This document shows positions 7,775 through 16,795 of a stretch of 64,000 nucleotides of DNA, piece by piece (the first letter of the stretch is position 1; every line of letters starts with the position of its first letter). Origin of the DNA: a virus; the IMG/VR virus record IMGVR_UViG_3300032304_000977, positions 82,647 through 146,646 of that record; one strand, written 5' to 3'. The notes under the pieces were generated by a model, which was not told the DNA's origin, made no database searches, and was given only the letters and a program-made list of their open reading frames with translations. The translations under genes were made by a program, and so were the position numbers.

Positions 7775-10684
7775 TCACACTAAAAGTGTATGTCCATCGT
7801 TAGTTTTTCTATGATTGTTCATAGTAAACGCTACATTTCTATTCTTACCATTTTGATTATATGATATATGAATCCAAACTGTTTTAGGATCTGTGTATTC
7901 CAACAGTAGTTGATCGTGTGGCACTTTTGCTCGAATTTCATTAATCAAGTCAAAATGTTTCTTACGATCAAATGCTGTTTTCTTCAACACAATATCAACA
8001 GCCATACCTTTTGGATGTTGCGATGTTGCTGATTCCACACCAAGCAAACCTTTTTGCCTATAACCAGAGGTGATGAGAATATCGCTCTTTGGCACAATCT
8101 TAATAATGCTCTCAAGCACATTTTCTGCAAGTGCTTTTAGGTTACATACAATTTGTGCCTTCGTCAAACCATCTTGATCTTGTAATTTGTGTGGTTTGCT
8201 CGCAACACAAATATATCCTGGTCCACCACCTGGAATAAAATCTCCAAGATAGAAATTCGCAGACAGTTTGGTGTTGAGAGGAAATTCTGTAAATTCTTTA
8301 AACGCATCACAAGTAACGATTTTACCTTGTGGTGGTGGATCTTTTGGCGCAGGTGAAGTCTCTACAGAATTCGGTCTCGATTCATTTTTAGACATGTCGC
8401 CACTATTCTTTCTTTTTGATATAAATTCGCTCGGGTCTCCTTCTTCTGGTGTCTCAAACACAGAACCACCTGGAAGACCACGTGGTGGTAATGATAGATG
8501 ATCAAAGAATGCGTTTACAGGTGTTTCTCTATCCGTTGCTTCTTTGAGTGTCAACCATGTAATTGGGAATGTCTCAGCAACTTCAGCTGCAAGAGAAATA
8601 GGAATCGTTACGGGTGGAACTGTACCGAGACCACCAGAGTTCAAGTTCATTCTTATACCACCAGACATACTTAATGTATTTGGTGTGCTTATATCGAATC
8701 TTGTCCCTGCTCTCTGCGCAACTTCACCGCCACGGAGATTTAAAACAGATTCTCCTAAGACGTTTACGTTTGTTCTAGCATAAATGTTTACATCATTAGC
8801 AGTAGCAGAAAGGTTAAGAGATCGTTCTGCTCTAACGCTTGTAGATAAAGTGCTTGTTGTAAACAAGTTACCTGCTGTTGACAAACTCATATTGTTTTCT
8901 GCTCTCAGATTAAACGTGTTATTCGATGTCATGTTTATTTTTTCTGCTGTTGATAGATAAAAATCTGATCCAACTTCCAAACGACATAGAGTATCAGTTT
9001 GAACATTAAACTGTGCGCATTTAATGTTCATATTTTCTTTAACAGTAAGGTCAAATTTTCCAGAAACACGCATCGTAACATCATTTTTTACAAGAATATT
9101 CGCATCTCCTGTTACCTCAATATTAGCATCACTTCTCATATATAAATTTGTTACACCATCAACTGTGCAATTGTGAGCACCACGAACATATATGTAACCA
9201 TTTCTATCAATAATTTGATACCCATCACCAATTATTTTATTTACTTGTGTTCCATTTGCATCAATTTCTGAGAATGTTCCCTTTTTATGATATGTGTGTA
9301 TTCTCTCATTATTTGGTGTATTGTCGAACTCTTGAAAATGACCAGCTTCGCTTTCGTAAACATGATTAAATGGGTACTGCGCATTGTATGGAGATTCTGG
9401 CTGATTCCATGTAGCTTGGGTCCAAGATAATGGCACCTTTAATGTTCTTGTTGAATCTTTTAGTCCAACAATTGTTTTTGATATTTGTTCATGGCGAGCA
9501 AGTCGATTAGTGTCTGGTTCGTTTAAAAAATCTTTTAATGGATATTTTGCAGAAGGATCTGAGAATCCATACTGTGTGTTTCCAGAAGAACCTGTGCTTG
9601 GTGTTCCATCAGGTTTCTCCTCTCCGATTGGAACTGCATCAGGATCCACACCTGGTGGAACATTTTGTGGTAATGTTTTTGGTTCGTCGCCTTCTAGCGC
9701 AGCATAACCGAGTTTATATAAACTTGTTGCTGTATTACCGTAACTATCTTGCGATTCTTGACCTTGTTTTAATGCTTGTGCACGAGTAACACCATCTGCG
9801 TGAGAAACGTGCAAATATCCAAGAATAACTTTTTTATCAGTTTCGTCTGTAATAATTGATAAACGCTTCAGCTCATCGTAATTGAATTTTGTCCATTCTT
9901 CCATAATCTTTTCTTGGTTTTCTGCATTTCCAAGAAAACTAATAACACTCGTTAAACCATCTTTACTCAACCAAACTGTATCATCTGCTAATTTAAAATT
10001 AGAAGGTGGATCGGTTTCGCCATTCGCATTCAACACTTTCCCAACATATCCCAAATTGTTTAAAGCAATACCAGTAAGTTGATATTTCCCAATTCGACCA
10101 AATGCATTTACAACACCATAGTTTTGCTCTCCGATAGTACCTGTTGTTGTAAAGTTTATTGGTCCATTTGGTTCTGATGTTGTCTCCAATCTAGCGACCA
10201 CTATTTTATATTTTTCAACATCTTCTTGTGTCAATATACCAAGATATTGATCTGGCTTATCTGTTGTGTCTGTTTGGTCTGGTGTTGTGCTGTTAGAACC
10301 ACCTTCGATTACAGATGGTGGAGTTTGAGAACCAACTTCACCATTCTCAGTTTTTAGTAAATAATCATCTCCATCCTGAATGTAATTTGTTACTACAGTT
10401 TTAGATTGTGGAATACCACCAACTGTTCCAAGCATAATTGGTTGTTGTTTCTCATCATCTCTAAAAAACACAACAACCCATGTTCCCTCTACTGGTCCAA
10501 GAGGTGTTTGTCCGATACCATTCATAGCAGCTGATGTTAGTGGCTGCATTGGATATGCCCATGGCAACATCTCTGTTGGTAAATCTTTTTTATTTTCCGT
10601 GTGTAATCCAACAATGCGAACTTGACAACGTCCAAGCATTGTTGGATCAAATCTATTTTCGACTACACCAGTATAAAGTATCAT
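7775..10684 (-). CDS. gp5: Baseplate central spike/hub protein gp5-like with two peptidoglycan-hydrolase modules
   Basis: 969 residues, much longer than T4 gp5 (575). Residues 1-105 form the OB-fold domain (ENRFDPTMLGRCQVRIVG, later WVVVFFRDDEKQQPIMLG). Residues about 145-345 look like the lysozyme-like domain of marine gp5 proteins (NYGVVNAFGRIGKYQL, then DSYGNTATSLYKLGY). Residues about 430-690 carry alternating-hydrophobic repeats of the triple-stranded beta-helix. The C-terminal 200 residues resemble an M15 (VanY/DD-peptidase) fold with SGYRQ, SQHPKGMAVDI and WIHISY supplying the expected His/Asp/His zinc ligands. It would puncture the outer membrane and digest peptidoglycan during infection. 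It overlaps the gp27-like stop by 4 nt. Confidence 0.92.
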   Translation of the reverse strand: MILYTGVVENRFDPTMLGRCQVRIVGLHTENKKDLPTEMLPWAYPMQPLTSAAMNGIGQTPLGPVEGTWVVVFFRDDEKQQPIMLGTVGGIPQSKTVVTNYIQDGDDYLLKTENGEVGSQTPPSVIEGGSNSTTPDQTDTTDKPDQYLGILTQEDVEKYKIVVARLETTSEPNGPINFTTTGTIGEQNYGVVNAFGRIGKYQLTGIALNNLGYVGKVLNANGETDPPSNFKLADDTVWLSKDGLTSVISFLGNAENQEKIMEEWTKFNYDELKRLSIITDETDKKVILGYLHVSHADGVTRAQALKQGQESQDSYGNTATSLYKLGYAALEGDEPKTLPQNVPPGVDPDAVPIGEEKPDGTPSTGSSGNTQYGFSDPSAKYPLKDFLNEPDTNRLARHEQISKTIVGLKDSTRTLKVPLSWTQATWNQPESPYNAQYPFNHVYESEAGHFQEFDNTPNNERIHTYHKKGTFSEIDANGTQVNKIIGDGYQIIDRNGYIYVRGAHNCTVDGVTNLYMRSDANIEVTGDANILVKNDVTMRVSGKFDLTVKENMNIKCAQFNVQTDTLCRLEVGSDFYLSTAEKINMTSNNTFNLRAENNMSLSTAGNLFTTSTLSTSVRAERSLNLSATANDVNIYARTNVNVLGESVLNLRGGEVAQRAGTRFDISTPNTLSMSGGIRMNLNSGGLGTVPPVTIPISLAAEVAETFPITWLTLKEATDRETPVNAFFDHLSLPPRGLPGGSVFETPEEGDPSEFISKRKNSGDMSKNESRPNSVETSPAPKDPPPQGKIVTCDAFKEFTEFPLNTKLSANFYLGDFIPGGGPGYICVASKPHKLQDQDGLTKAQIVCNLKALAENVLESIIKIVPKSDILITSGYRQKGLLGVESATSQHPKGMAVDIVLKKTAFDRKKHFDLINEIRAKVPHDQLLLEYTDPKTVWIHISYNQNGKNRNVAFTMNNHRKTNDGHTLLV

Positions 10685-11973
10685 TCTGAACCTTCTTTTG
10701 TTAAATCAATAATCAAAGAATCTTTGAATAGAGACATATGTATTTGATGCTTTTCTCTATTTAATTCATGGCAAAGAGAGCCTATAAAATAACGACCAGA
10801 AAATGTTTTATCAAGAATGTCTTCCTCTTGATCTTTCTGACTAATTGGAGTTGGTCTGTAAAAGTAAACGTCAACAACATCACCAACACACAAATCGCTT
10901 CGACCAGGAGCAGTAATATCAATATTAAATGCGCTCATCTGTCCCATTTGCATAATATTTTTAAGATACCATGTTTTCATTCTATCCGTTTTAAAATTAT
11001 TAAAAGTTTCTAATGCTCTTGGTTGAACATCTTGAAACGCAGTAACTGTTGATGCTAATTGGGGCGAAGACAATGGATATGGGTTGAGGTGATTGTGTTT
11101 CTCAAATTCTTGTTGATAACCCATCGTTTGAACATTATACGTTTTCGTAACAATTTCATGTGTTATTAATTTTGATTTGTAAAGTCCAGATTGTAATCTT
11201 TGCATATAGTCAAATGCAGTATTAATACGAACGGATGTTATTCTTTTTAATGATTCAGCAATATCACGTGTTGACCCACCACCACCAGAATCGGGATCTC
11301 TTGTATTGTTGTCGTATATATACAGCGTTTTTGGATCTTGATGTAACAATGTATCTATTGATGCGAAATTGAACCCTCTATTGTTTTCAAAAAATAAAAA
11401 ATTTGCTGCATCATTTTCCAGTGAAACTGCTCGTTTCGTTAAGAAGTTGATGTTAGTAAATGGTGTCCAAAAATTTGAGACATATGTAGATGTATTTTTG
11501 GTTTTCTCAATTAGTAATGGTTTTTCTGTTCTTAACTCATTGACTAATAACTGTCTGATAATTTTATCAATATTACCAGCAAACCCTTTACTCAGTTTAA
11601 AGTTAAGATCTCTGATAGTTTCAAACGAAACAAAATGTAAAGTGTATCCAACAGCACGCTCAGCTGTATACTCACGATCTGTCATTTTGTAAATATAAAA
11701 TTCTTGCTCGTACAAACCATCATTATCGGTCATCGATGGTGTCTTGAATGTTATAAGAAGTTTTTCTTCACCAATCATTGGCATCAAATTTACCAAATCT
11801 TGGGCATCATTTAATGTGATATTCCCAGACATTGTTGGTGAAAACATGTCTTCGTAAATATTAATGTCTATTACAAAATTAAAGACATCAAATATGAGTC
11901 CTCTTGCTGATGCGATCTTGACATCAATTAATTCATAATCGCCAGCAGATTTTAGTTTTTCAATTTCAGCCAT
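10681..11973 (-). CDS. gp27: Baseplate hub subunit, gp27-like
   Basis: 430 residues (T4 gp27 has 391). In T4 a gp27 trimer forms the hub torus that holds gp5 and docks the tail tube. The position directly before gp5 fits. The C-terminal segment (GDVVDVYFYRPTP, then GRYFIGSLCHELNREKHQ) parallels the closing strands of T4 gp27, and MSGNITLNDAQDLVNLMP near the N-terminus fits a tube-like domain. Similarity to T4 itself is low, so the assignment rests on pattern, size and order together. Confidence 0.82.
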   Translation of the reverse strand: MAEIEKLKSAGDYELIDVKIASARGLIFDVFNFVIDINIYEDMFSPTMSGNITLNDAQDLVNLMPMIGEEKLLITFKTPSMTDNDGLYEQEFYIYKMTDREYTAERAVGYTLHFVSFETIRDLNFKLSKGFAGNIDKIIRQLLVNELRTEKPLLIEKTKNTSTYVSNFWTPFTNINFLTKRAVSLENDAANFLFFENNRGFNFASIDTLLHQDPKTLYIYDNNTRDPDSGGGGSTRDIAESLKRITSVRINTAFDYMQRLQSGLYKSKLITHEIVTKTYNVQTMGYQQEFEKHNHLNPYPLSSPQLASTVTAFQDVQPRALETFNNFKTDRMKTWYLKNIMQMGQMSAFNIDITAPGRSDLCVGDVVDVYFYRPTPISQKDQEEDILDKTFSGRYFIGSLCHELNREKHQIHMSLFKDSLIIDLTKEGSE

Positions 11974-12491
11974 TACTTCATGATCTCTCTAAATTGTCTA
12001 ATTACTTCACCAAGAATATCTGGTTCAATAAGTTTGATTCTTCGTTTTTCTTCGTTCAATGCTATCTCATATTCATAGTTTGTTACTGGTGTTGCATCAG
12101 CAACACCAGCTGCATTAACGAAATCGGAATTCACAATGTAACCATCTGTTGTTACATAATGTCTAATAGAATCTTGCGATGCTCCATACTTTTCTTCAAT
12201 GTACGCTTCTAGTGATTTTTGTTGCATTGGAAAATCATTTATATAATCATATCTCTCGTTTGTTAACATAATTACCCAATGATACAGTGGAGTTCCATAA
12301 AATTTTTCTGATATCATTTCTGGAGTTTCGCCATCTTGAATATCATATTCTTCATAATATGTTAAATTTTGCAATAGATTTGATTTGAGTCTGACATTTG
12401 TTATAATATCAGAAATTAAATACTCTTGTTTTTCTTCACCTAATTGTGAAAAGTCAATAACAGCAATTGGAAATTTTGAGAAATATGACAT
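11973..12491 (-). CDS. gp53: Baseplate wedge subunit, gp53-like
   Basis: 172 residues. The family core is clear: YYEEYDIQDGETPEMISEKF, then YGTPLYHWVIMLTNERYDYI and DFPMQQKSLEAYIEEKY. gp53 carries a LysM-like fold and bridges wedges in T4. It shares one nucleotide with the gp27-like gene and starts two bases after the gp48/54-like stop. Confidence 0.92.
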   Translation of the reverse strand: MSYFSKFPIAVIDFSQLGEEKQEYLISDIITNVRLKSNLLQNLTYYEEYDIQDGETPEMISEKFYGTPLYHWVIMLTNERYDYINDFPMQQKSLEAYIEEKYGASQDSIRHYVTTDGYIVNSDFVNAAGVADATPVTNYEYEIALNEEKRRIKLIEPDILGEVIRQFREIMK

Positions 12492-12492
12492 A

Positions 12493-13740
12493 TTAGAATG
12501 ATGGTAGATTTGGGTCTTGGAAATTTTGGGATGTAAACGATGGCTTTCCGTCTGGACCTTGACCTAAGAAACGCTCCTTTGTCATTGTCTCTAGTTCTAA
12601 GAAATTCATGTTAACATTTATTTGTGTTGGGAAACCATCTGAATGTGTCGCTAGTTGTCCGTTTGGTGCATAGTTTACTTGTAAGTCCGTAAGAACGCAA
12701 GTAGATATTCTGTTTAAATGTGGGTGTTCTTTGTCACCAAAATAATACACAATATCGAATTCAGAAGGAAACAAATACAACATTTTGTTTACATTGTTTT
12801 GAAATTCTGGATGCATAAAAAATTTAAATGTATTGATAATTCTTTTAACATTTGCTGCTTCTTCTGGTGATCTTGGCGCAAATTGATAGTTGAATGTAAA
12901 TCTACGAAACTCCATAGATTTGAATAATTGTTCTTTTCTTGGATTTGGTGCTGCTTTGTATAACGCAGAAAGCAATCCTCTTGCTGGATTAACTTCTAAA
13001 CCTTTAATTACTGCTGCTCCAGCACCAGTAGATGCAGCATTAGCTGGTCCTGTTCCAACCTCACCAGCTGCGCCAAATATGGCACCGAGTTCTTCTTCTC
13101 CATACGTAGCACGATAACCAACTTGAACTTCATTTGGTACATGAAGAGCAATCGCACTTCTCAATCTTTTAATTTTTTGTGTTGCTTGCAAACCACTTAT
13201 ACCTGGAGCATTTTCTAATATTTTTCCATAACCAACTGCTGCGCCACCCGTAAGACCACCACCAGCTGCGCCCTTTATAGCACCACCTGCGCCAGCACCA
13301 AGAATACCTTTTAAGAATCTTGTTACGCCACCCTTTTTACCGATACCACCTGCTCCTTGCTCAGCGCCAGCCTTAATTCCATCAGCTGCCCCCAAAACAC
13401 CACCAACTGCACTAGATCCCGTAGCAGCAGCACCAGCTGCGTCGCTAATACTTGCTTGTTTTCCCTGTATTGTGTTTTGCTCAGTTTTATCAACATCTCC
13501 AACTATGTCAATTTTACCCTCTGTAAACACACGAGATTGTTCTGAAACATTTATGTAAAAAACAACATAGTTTAGATACTGTTGATTGTAAAACTGATTT
13601 GTTGAGGATTCTCTCTTCTCATTGTTATTTGTGAAAAGATCTAACGGATACTGCAAATTATCAATTTTGTATTTTGATCTATCGAGCGTACCTTCTCGAG
13701 ACACTTTTGTTGTTTGGGGTGCGTTATTGCTAGTTGCCAT
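12493..13740 (-). CDS. Baseplate tail-tube cap/initiator, gp48/gp54-like, with an Ala/Gly-rich insertion
   Basis: 415 residues. The C-terminal third has the tube-type pattern RRFTFNYQFAPRSPEEA, IINTFKFFMHPEF and INVNMNFLELETMTKERF, seen in T4-like baseplate proteins gp48 and gp54 that start tube assembly. Residues about 95-270 are an unusual Ala/Gly-rich region (GAGAGGAIKGAAGGGLTGG) that could be flexible or membrane-interacting. It is the first gene of the minus-strand baseplate operon, so its start defines the divergent intergenic region with gp4. Confidence 0.82.
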   Translation of the reverse strand: MATSNNAPQTTKVSREGTLDRSKYKIDNLQYPLDLFTNNNEKRESSTNQFYNQQYLNYVVFYINVSEQSRVFTEGKIDIVGDVDKTEQNTIQGKQASISDAAGAAATGSSAVGGVLGAADGIKAGAEQGAGGIGKKGGVTRFLKGILGAGAGGAIKGAAGGGLTGGAAVGYGKILENAPGISGLQATQKIKRLRSAIALHVPNEVQVGYRATYGEEELGAIFGAAGEVGTGPANAASTGAGAAVIKGLEVNPARGLLSALYKAAPNPRKEQLFKSMEFRRFTFNYQFAPRSPEEAANVKRIINTFKFFMHPEFQNNVNKMLYLFPSEFDIVYYFGDKEHPHLNRISTCVLTDLQVNYAPNGQLATHSDGFPTQINVNMNFLELETMTKERFLGQGPDGKPSFTSQNFQDPNLPSF

Positions 13741-13774
13741 ATCTTTCCTAAATAGAAGATTACTGTTATAATAC

Positions 13775-13782
13775 TATTTATT
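13775..13782 (-). promoter_or_regulatory. Candidate late promoter in the gp48/54-gp4 divergent region
   Basis: The minus strand reads AATAAATA, one base from the T4 late -10 motif TATAAATA, about 35 nt before the gp48/54-like start. Only 43 bp separate this gene from plus-strand gp4, so both late operons must start here or nearby. Motif match only. Confidence 0.4.
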
Positions 13783-13783
13783 C

Positions 13784-14242
13784 ATGTTTCACAAAGGAAA
13801 ATTCAGACCAAAAAACCCACAAAAATACGATGGCGATCCAACAAACATAATCTACAGAAGTAGCTGGGAGCTTCGTTTTATGATTTGGGCTGATACAAAA
13901 CCATCGGTATTGAAATGGAGATCCGAAGAAACTGTAATACCTTACGTTTCTCCAATAGACAACAAGATACACAGGTATTTTGTCGACTTTCAACTACAGG
14001 TAAAGACATCGAGTGGGGTTTTAAAGACGTATCTAATTGAAATCAAACCAAAACAACAAACAGTACCACCTGCGCCCCAACAACGTGTCACTAAAAAATA
14101 TCTCGAAGAGGTTATGACTTGGGGTAAAAATGAAGCAAAATGGAAATACGCAAAAGAATACTGCAAAGATAGAGGTTGGGAATTTCTTATTCTTACAGAA
14201 AAAGATCTTGGTATAACAAATAATTGGTATAGGACTAAATAA
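13784..14242 (+). CDS. gp4: Head completion protein/endonuclease, gp4-like
   Basis: 152 residues, same length as T4 gp4 (150) and colinear with it: FRPKNPQKYDGDPTNIIYRS, SWELRF, IPYVSPIDNKIHRYFVDF, LIEIKPKQQTVPPAPQQR and a C-terminal GWEFLILTEKDLGI. The D...EIKP arrangement is the PD-(D/E)XK-like nuclease core. In T4 gp4 completes DNA-filled heads before tail joining. First gene of the plus-strand operon. Confidence 0.95.
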   Translation: MFHKGKFRPKNPQKYDGDPTNIIYRSSWELRFMIWADTKPSVLKWRSEETVIPYVSPIDNKIHRYFVDFQLQVKTSSGVLKTYLIEIKPKQQTVPPAPQQRVTKKYLEEVMTWGKNEAKWKYAKEYCKDRGWEFLILTEKDLGITNNWYRTK

Positions 14243-14246
14243 TTAA

Positions 14247-14825
14247 ATGGCTACAAAATCTACTGGAAAATTAGAATCTATCTTCAATGATAGTGCTTAC
14301 GATCTTACTGCTGCAAGAAAATCGCAACAGTGGTTCACAGCACAAATCAATAAATTATCTAAAGCAACACCACAAAAAGTATTAAGAGATGGCACTATCG
14401 TTTCAACTATGGTGCCTGGAAGTTTATATTTATTCTTCTACGATCCGAAACACAAGGACACTTTACCATACTATGACAGATTTCCTCTCGTTTTACCTTT
14501 TAGAAAGGTAAAGGGTGGGTTTTATGGTTTAAACTTCCACTATCTTCCACCATTATTGCGTGTTAAGTTGTTAGATAAACTTATGATGTTCTCTACAACT
14601 CCTGGATTAACTGAGACGACAAGACTTAAATTTAAATATCAACTTATCGCTGGAAGCGCAAAATTTGCTGCAGCAGCACCATGTGTGAAAATGTATTTAA
14701 ATGATCACGTGGTAAGTAGACTTGTTATGATTGACCCAAAAGATTGGGTTACTGCTATGATGTTGCCAGTGGAAAGATTTACAACAAATAAGCAAACTGT
14801 TTGGGCAGATTCAAGAAAGGTAATC
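14247..14825 (+). CDS. Conserved T4-like phage protein of unknown function
   Basis: About 193 residues; its TAA stop (14826-14828) shares a base with the next ATG. It contains LYLFFYDPKHKDTLPYYDRF, then GFYGLNFHYLPP and WVTAMMLPVERF. I recognise this as a type of protein conserved in T4-like phages of aquatic bacteria, usually near head and tail genes, but know no established function. It lies between gp4 and the tail tube, which suggests a structural or assembly role. Confidence 0.82.
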
Positions 14826-14827
14826 TA

Positions 14828-15487
14828 ATGGCATCGTTAGACGCATTCATAGCACAAGTAAAATCGGATGGATTGGCAAGAGATAATAAATTTTTGGTTA
14901 CAATAACACCGCCACTCTCTCTAGTATCAGGTGCGCCAAATGAAAAATTAAGATTGTTTTGTCAATCTGCAACTTTACCTGGAATTAATTTCGTATCAAA
15001 TCCAGTATTTACTTTTGGCGAGCAAAGAGAAGTAATCTATAACAGACAATTCGATCCAATTAGTTTTGAATTTTTATTAGACCAAAACATGGATATCAAA
15101 AGATTTTTCGATTCTTGGCAAAATAGCATCGTAAATCCAGTTACCAGAGTTGTTAATTACTACTCAAGATATATTGGAACAATTGAAATATATCAGTTAG
15201 ATGGTAGTCAAAAAGAAACATACAGATATGGTGTCAGATTACATGAGGCATTCCCCAAAACTGTTTCTGGGGTAACATATTCAGCATCATCAAAAGATGT
15301 TTCTAAATTAACAGTTTCTATGGAATACAAATATTGGCTTCCAATAAAACTTCCTGGTAATGTAGCGGAAGCATCTCCAACGTCAGAAAGATCATTCTCT
15401 GTTGGAAATGCACCGACAGGATTATCCATTGCTGCTGGAGATATACTTGATGAAAATGATACACCTTATGGAGAAATAGAGACATAA
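14828..15487 (+). CDS. gp19: Tail tube protein, gp19-like
   Basis: 219 residues. I take the ATG at 14828 rather than an in-frame TTG upstream: it forms a TAATG overlap with the previous stop, follows AAGAAAGG, and gives the normal tube N-terminus MASLDAFIAQVKSDGLARDN. The fold signature includes FCQSATLPGINF, REVIYNRQFDPISFEFLLD and LHEAFPKTVSGVTYS. Tube proteins stack as hexamers inside the sheath. It is longer than T4 gp19 (163), so a tube-like initiator is an alternative. Confidence 0.9.
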   Translation: MASLDAFIAQVKSDGLARDNKFLVTITPPLSLVSGAPNEKLRLFCQSATLPGINFVSNPVFTFGEQREVIYNRQFDPISFEFLLDQNMDIKRFFDSWQNSIVNPVTRVVNYYSRYIGTIEIYQLDGSQKETYRYGVRLHEAFPKTVSGVTYSASSKDVSKLTVSMEYKYWLPIKLPGNVAEASPTSERSFSVGNAPTGLSIAAGDILDENDTPYGEIET

Positions 15488-15488
15488 T

Positions 15489-15899
15489 ATGAACACTGAT
15501 ACACAATTAAGCAAAGTATTTGAAATTGAAATAAATGAACCAGAGAAAAAACAGGATATCGTTTTACCAGCAATAACAAATGATGATAAAATTGAAAACG
15601 ATTTCGATCAATCTAGGCAAAATTTAAATATACTATTAATGCAAGGTCAGGATGCGTTGATGGGTGCATTAGAAGTTGCAAAACAATCTGAGCACCCAAG
15701 AGCATATGAAGTTGTTGGTAATTTAATAAAACAACTTGCTGATGTAAATCAACAACTTATGGACTTACATCAACAGAAACAAAAACTAGATGAGCCAAAG
15801 GGCGACGCTAAAAAACAAGTGACGAATAACAATGCTATTTTTGTAGGTAGCACCGCTGAGTTGAATAAGTTAATTAATAACATGTCTAAAGGAGAATAA
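15489..15899 (+). CDS. gp16: Terminase small subunit, gp16-like
   Basis: 136 residues. The conserved core of T4-type small terminases is present: DFDQSRQNL, AKQSEHPRAYEVVGNLIKQL, ADVNQQLMDLHQQKQKL and a closing NAIFVGSTAELNKLI. The protein recognises phage DNA and stimulates the gp17 packaging ATPase. gp17, its usual neighbour, does not follow here, so packaging genes are split in this phage. Confidence 0.88.
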   Translation: MNTDTQLSKVFEIEINEPEKKQDIVLPAITNDDKIENDFDQSRQNLNILLMQGQDALMGALEVAKQSEHPRAYEVVGNLIKQLADVNQQLMDLHQQKQKLDEPKGDAKKQVTNNNAIFVGSTAELNKLINNMSKGE

Positions 15900-15902
15900 A
15901 TT

Positions 15903-16613
15903 ATGACTTTACCGATTTACAAACATCCAATTTATACAACAAAATTACCATCTAATGGTAAAGAAATTAAATTCAGACCTTTTCTCGTAAAGGATGAAAA
16001 GAATCTTCTTCTTGCTCAACAAAGCGAAGAAGAATTGACAATGATTGATACAGTTAAGGGTGTAATTCAAGACTGTATTATCGATAAGAAAATTAAACTA
16101 GATGAAATGCCAATTTTCGATATCGAATGGTTGTTCTGTCAACTGAGAATTAAATCTGTTGGAGAAGAAGTATCATTATACTTCACATGTAAAAATACTG
16201 AATGTGGGGAAAAAACAAAAGCATCATTCAAGATCAATCCAGAATTGATTAAATCAGAAGACCATTCAACCAAAATCCATCTTTATGATGATGTTGGTGT
16301 TATTATGAAATATGCAGATCCAATATTGTTGAGAGAAATTATTAAGATGGAAGAATCTGATCCAAATCAAATGTTAAGAATTGTTGCTGGTTCTATTGAA
16401 TCGATATATGATGCTGAATCCGTATATCCTGCAAAAGATCAATCAGAAAAAGAATTGATTAAATTTATTGAAGCGCTCCCAAGAGATTGCTCAAATAAAC
16501 TTAAAAAGTTTTTCGAATCTACACCAAAATTAGCACAAAAAGTTTCCGTAGTATGTCCAAAATGTGCAACCAATAATCTATATCTTGTTGATGGAATTGA
16601 AAATTTTTTTTAA
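15903..16613 (+). CDS. gp26: Baseplate hub assembly protein, gp26-like (zero-frame product)
   Basis: 236 residues. The start (PIYKHPIYTTKLPSNGKEI, then FRPFLVKDEKNLLLA) is typical of the T4 gp26 baseplate family. Two cysteine pairs, CKNTECG and CPKCA, suggest a small zinc site. T4 gp26 acts in hub assembly. The frame ends GIENFF followed by TAA at 16611, directly on an eight-T run, which sets up the frameshift extension described separately. Confidence 0.88.
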   Translation: MTLPIYKHPIYTTKLPSNGKEIKFRPFLVKDEKNLLLAQQSEEELTMIDTVKGVIQDCIIDKKIKLDEMPIFDIEWLFCQLRIKSVGEEVSLYFTCKNTECGEKTKASFKINPELIKSEDHSTKIHLYDDVGVIMKYADPILLREIIKMEESDPNQMLRIVAGSIESIYDAESVYPAKDQSEKELIKFIEALPRDCSNKLKKFFESTPKLAQKVSVVCPKCATNNLYLVDGIENFF

Positions 16614-16795
16614 TAAACCTTAGTCATGAAAGTCTTGTTAATTATTATAAGACGAATTTTGGGTTAATGCAACATCATAAATATTCGCTTGAGGACATCG
16701 AATTTATGGTACCCTACGAAAAGGAAGTATATGTTTCGTTGTTGCTGCAGTATTTGGAAGAAGAAAAAGAAAGATTAAGAGAAAGAAATAGATGA
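16601..16795 (+). CDS. gp51: gp51-like C-terminal extension, reachable by -1 frameshift from gp26
   Basis: The -1 frame is open from a TGA at 16598 to a TGA at 16793 and has no ATG, GTG or TTG before 16667. It encodes HESLVNYYKTNFGLMQHHKY, then SLEDIEFMVPYEKEVYVSLL and a charged EEEKERLRE helix, which resembles gp51-type hub assembly proteins. Between the -1 stop and the zero-frame TAA lies only the window holding T TTT TTT (16604-16610), a canonical slippery heptamer. A -1 slip would give a fusion of about 297 residues from 15903. Its stop overlaps the next ATG as ATGA, implying real translation up to this point. Confidence 0.72.
   Translation, partial: KFFLINLSHESLVNYYKTNFGLMQHHKYSLEDIEFMVPYEKEVYVSLLLQYLEEEKERLRERNR

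Noticed and set aside
11369-11692. 107-codon plus-strand open frame
   Set aside because: It lies wholly opposite the gp27-like gene, lacks an SD and has no recognisable sequence.
16667-16795. Independent 42-codon gene starting at the ATG at 16667
   Set aside because: No SD, and conserved-looking residues continue upstream to the slippery site, so frameshifting explains it better.
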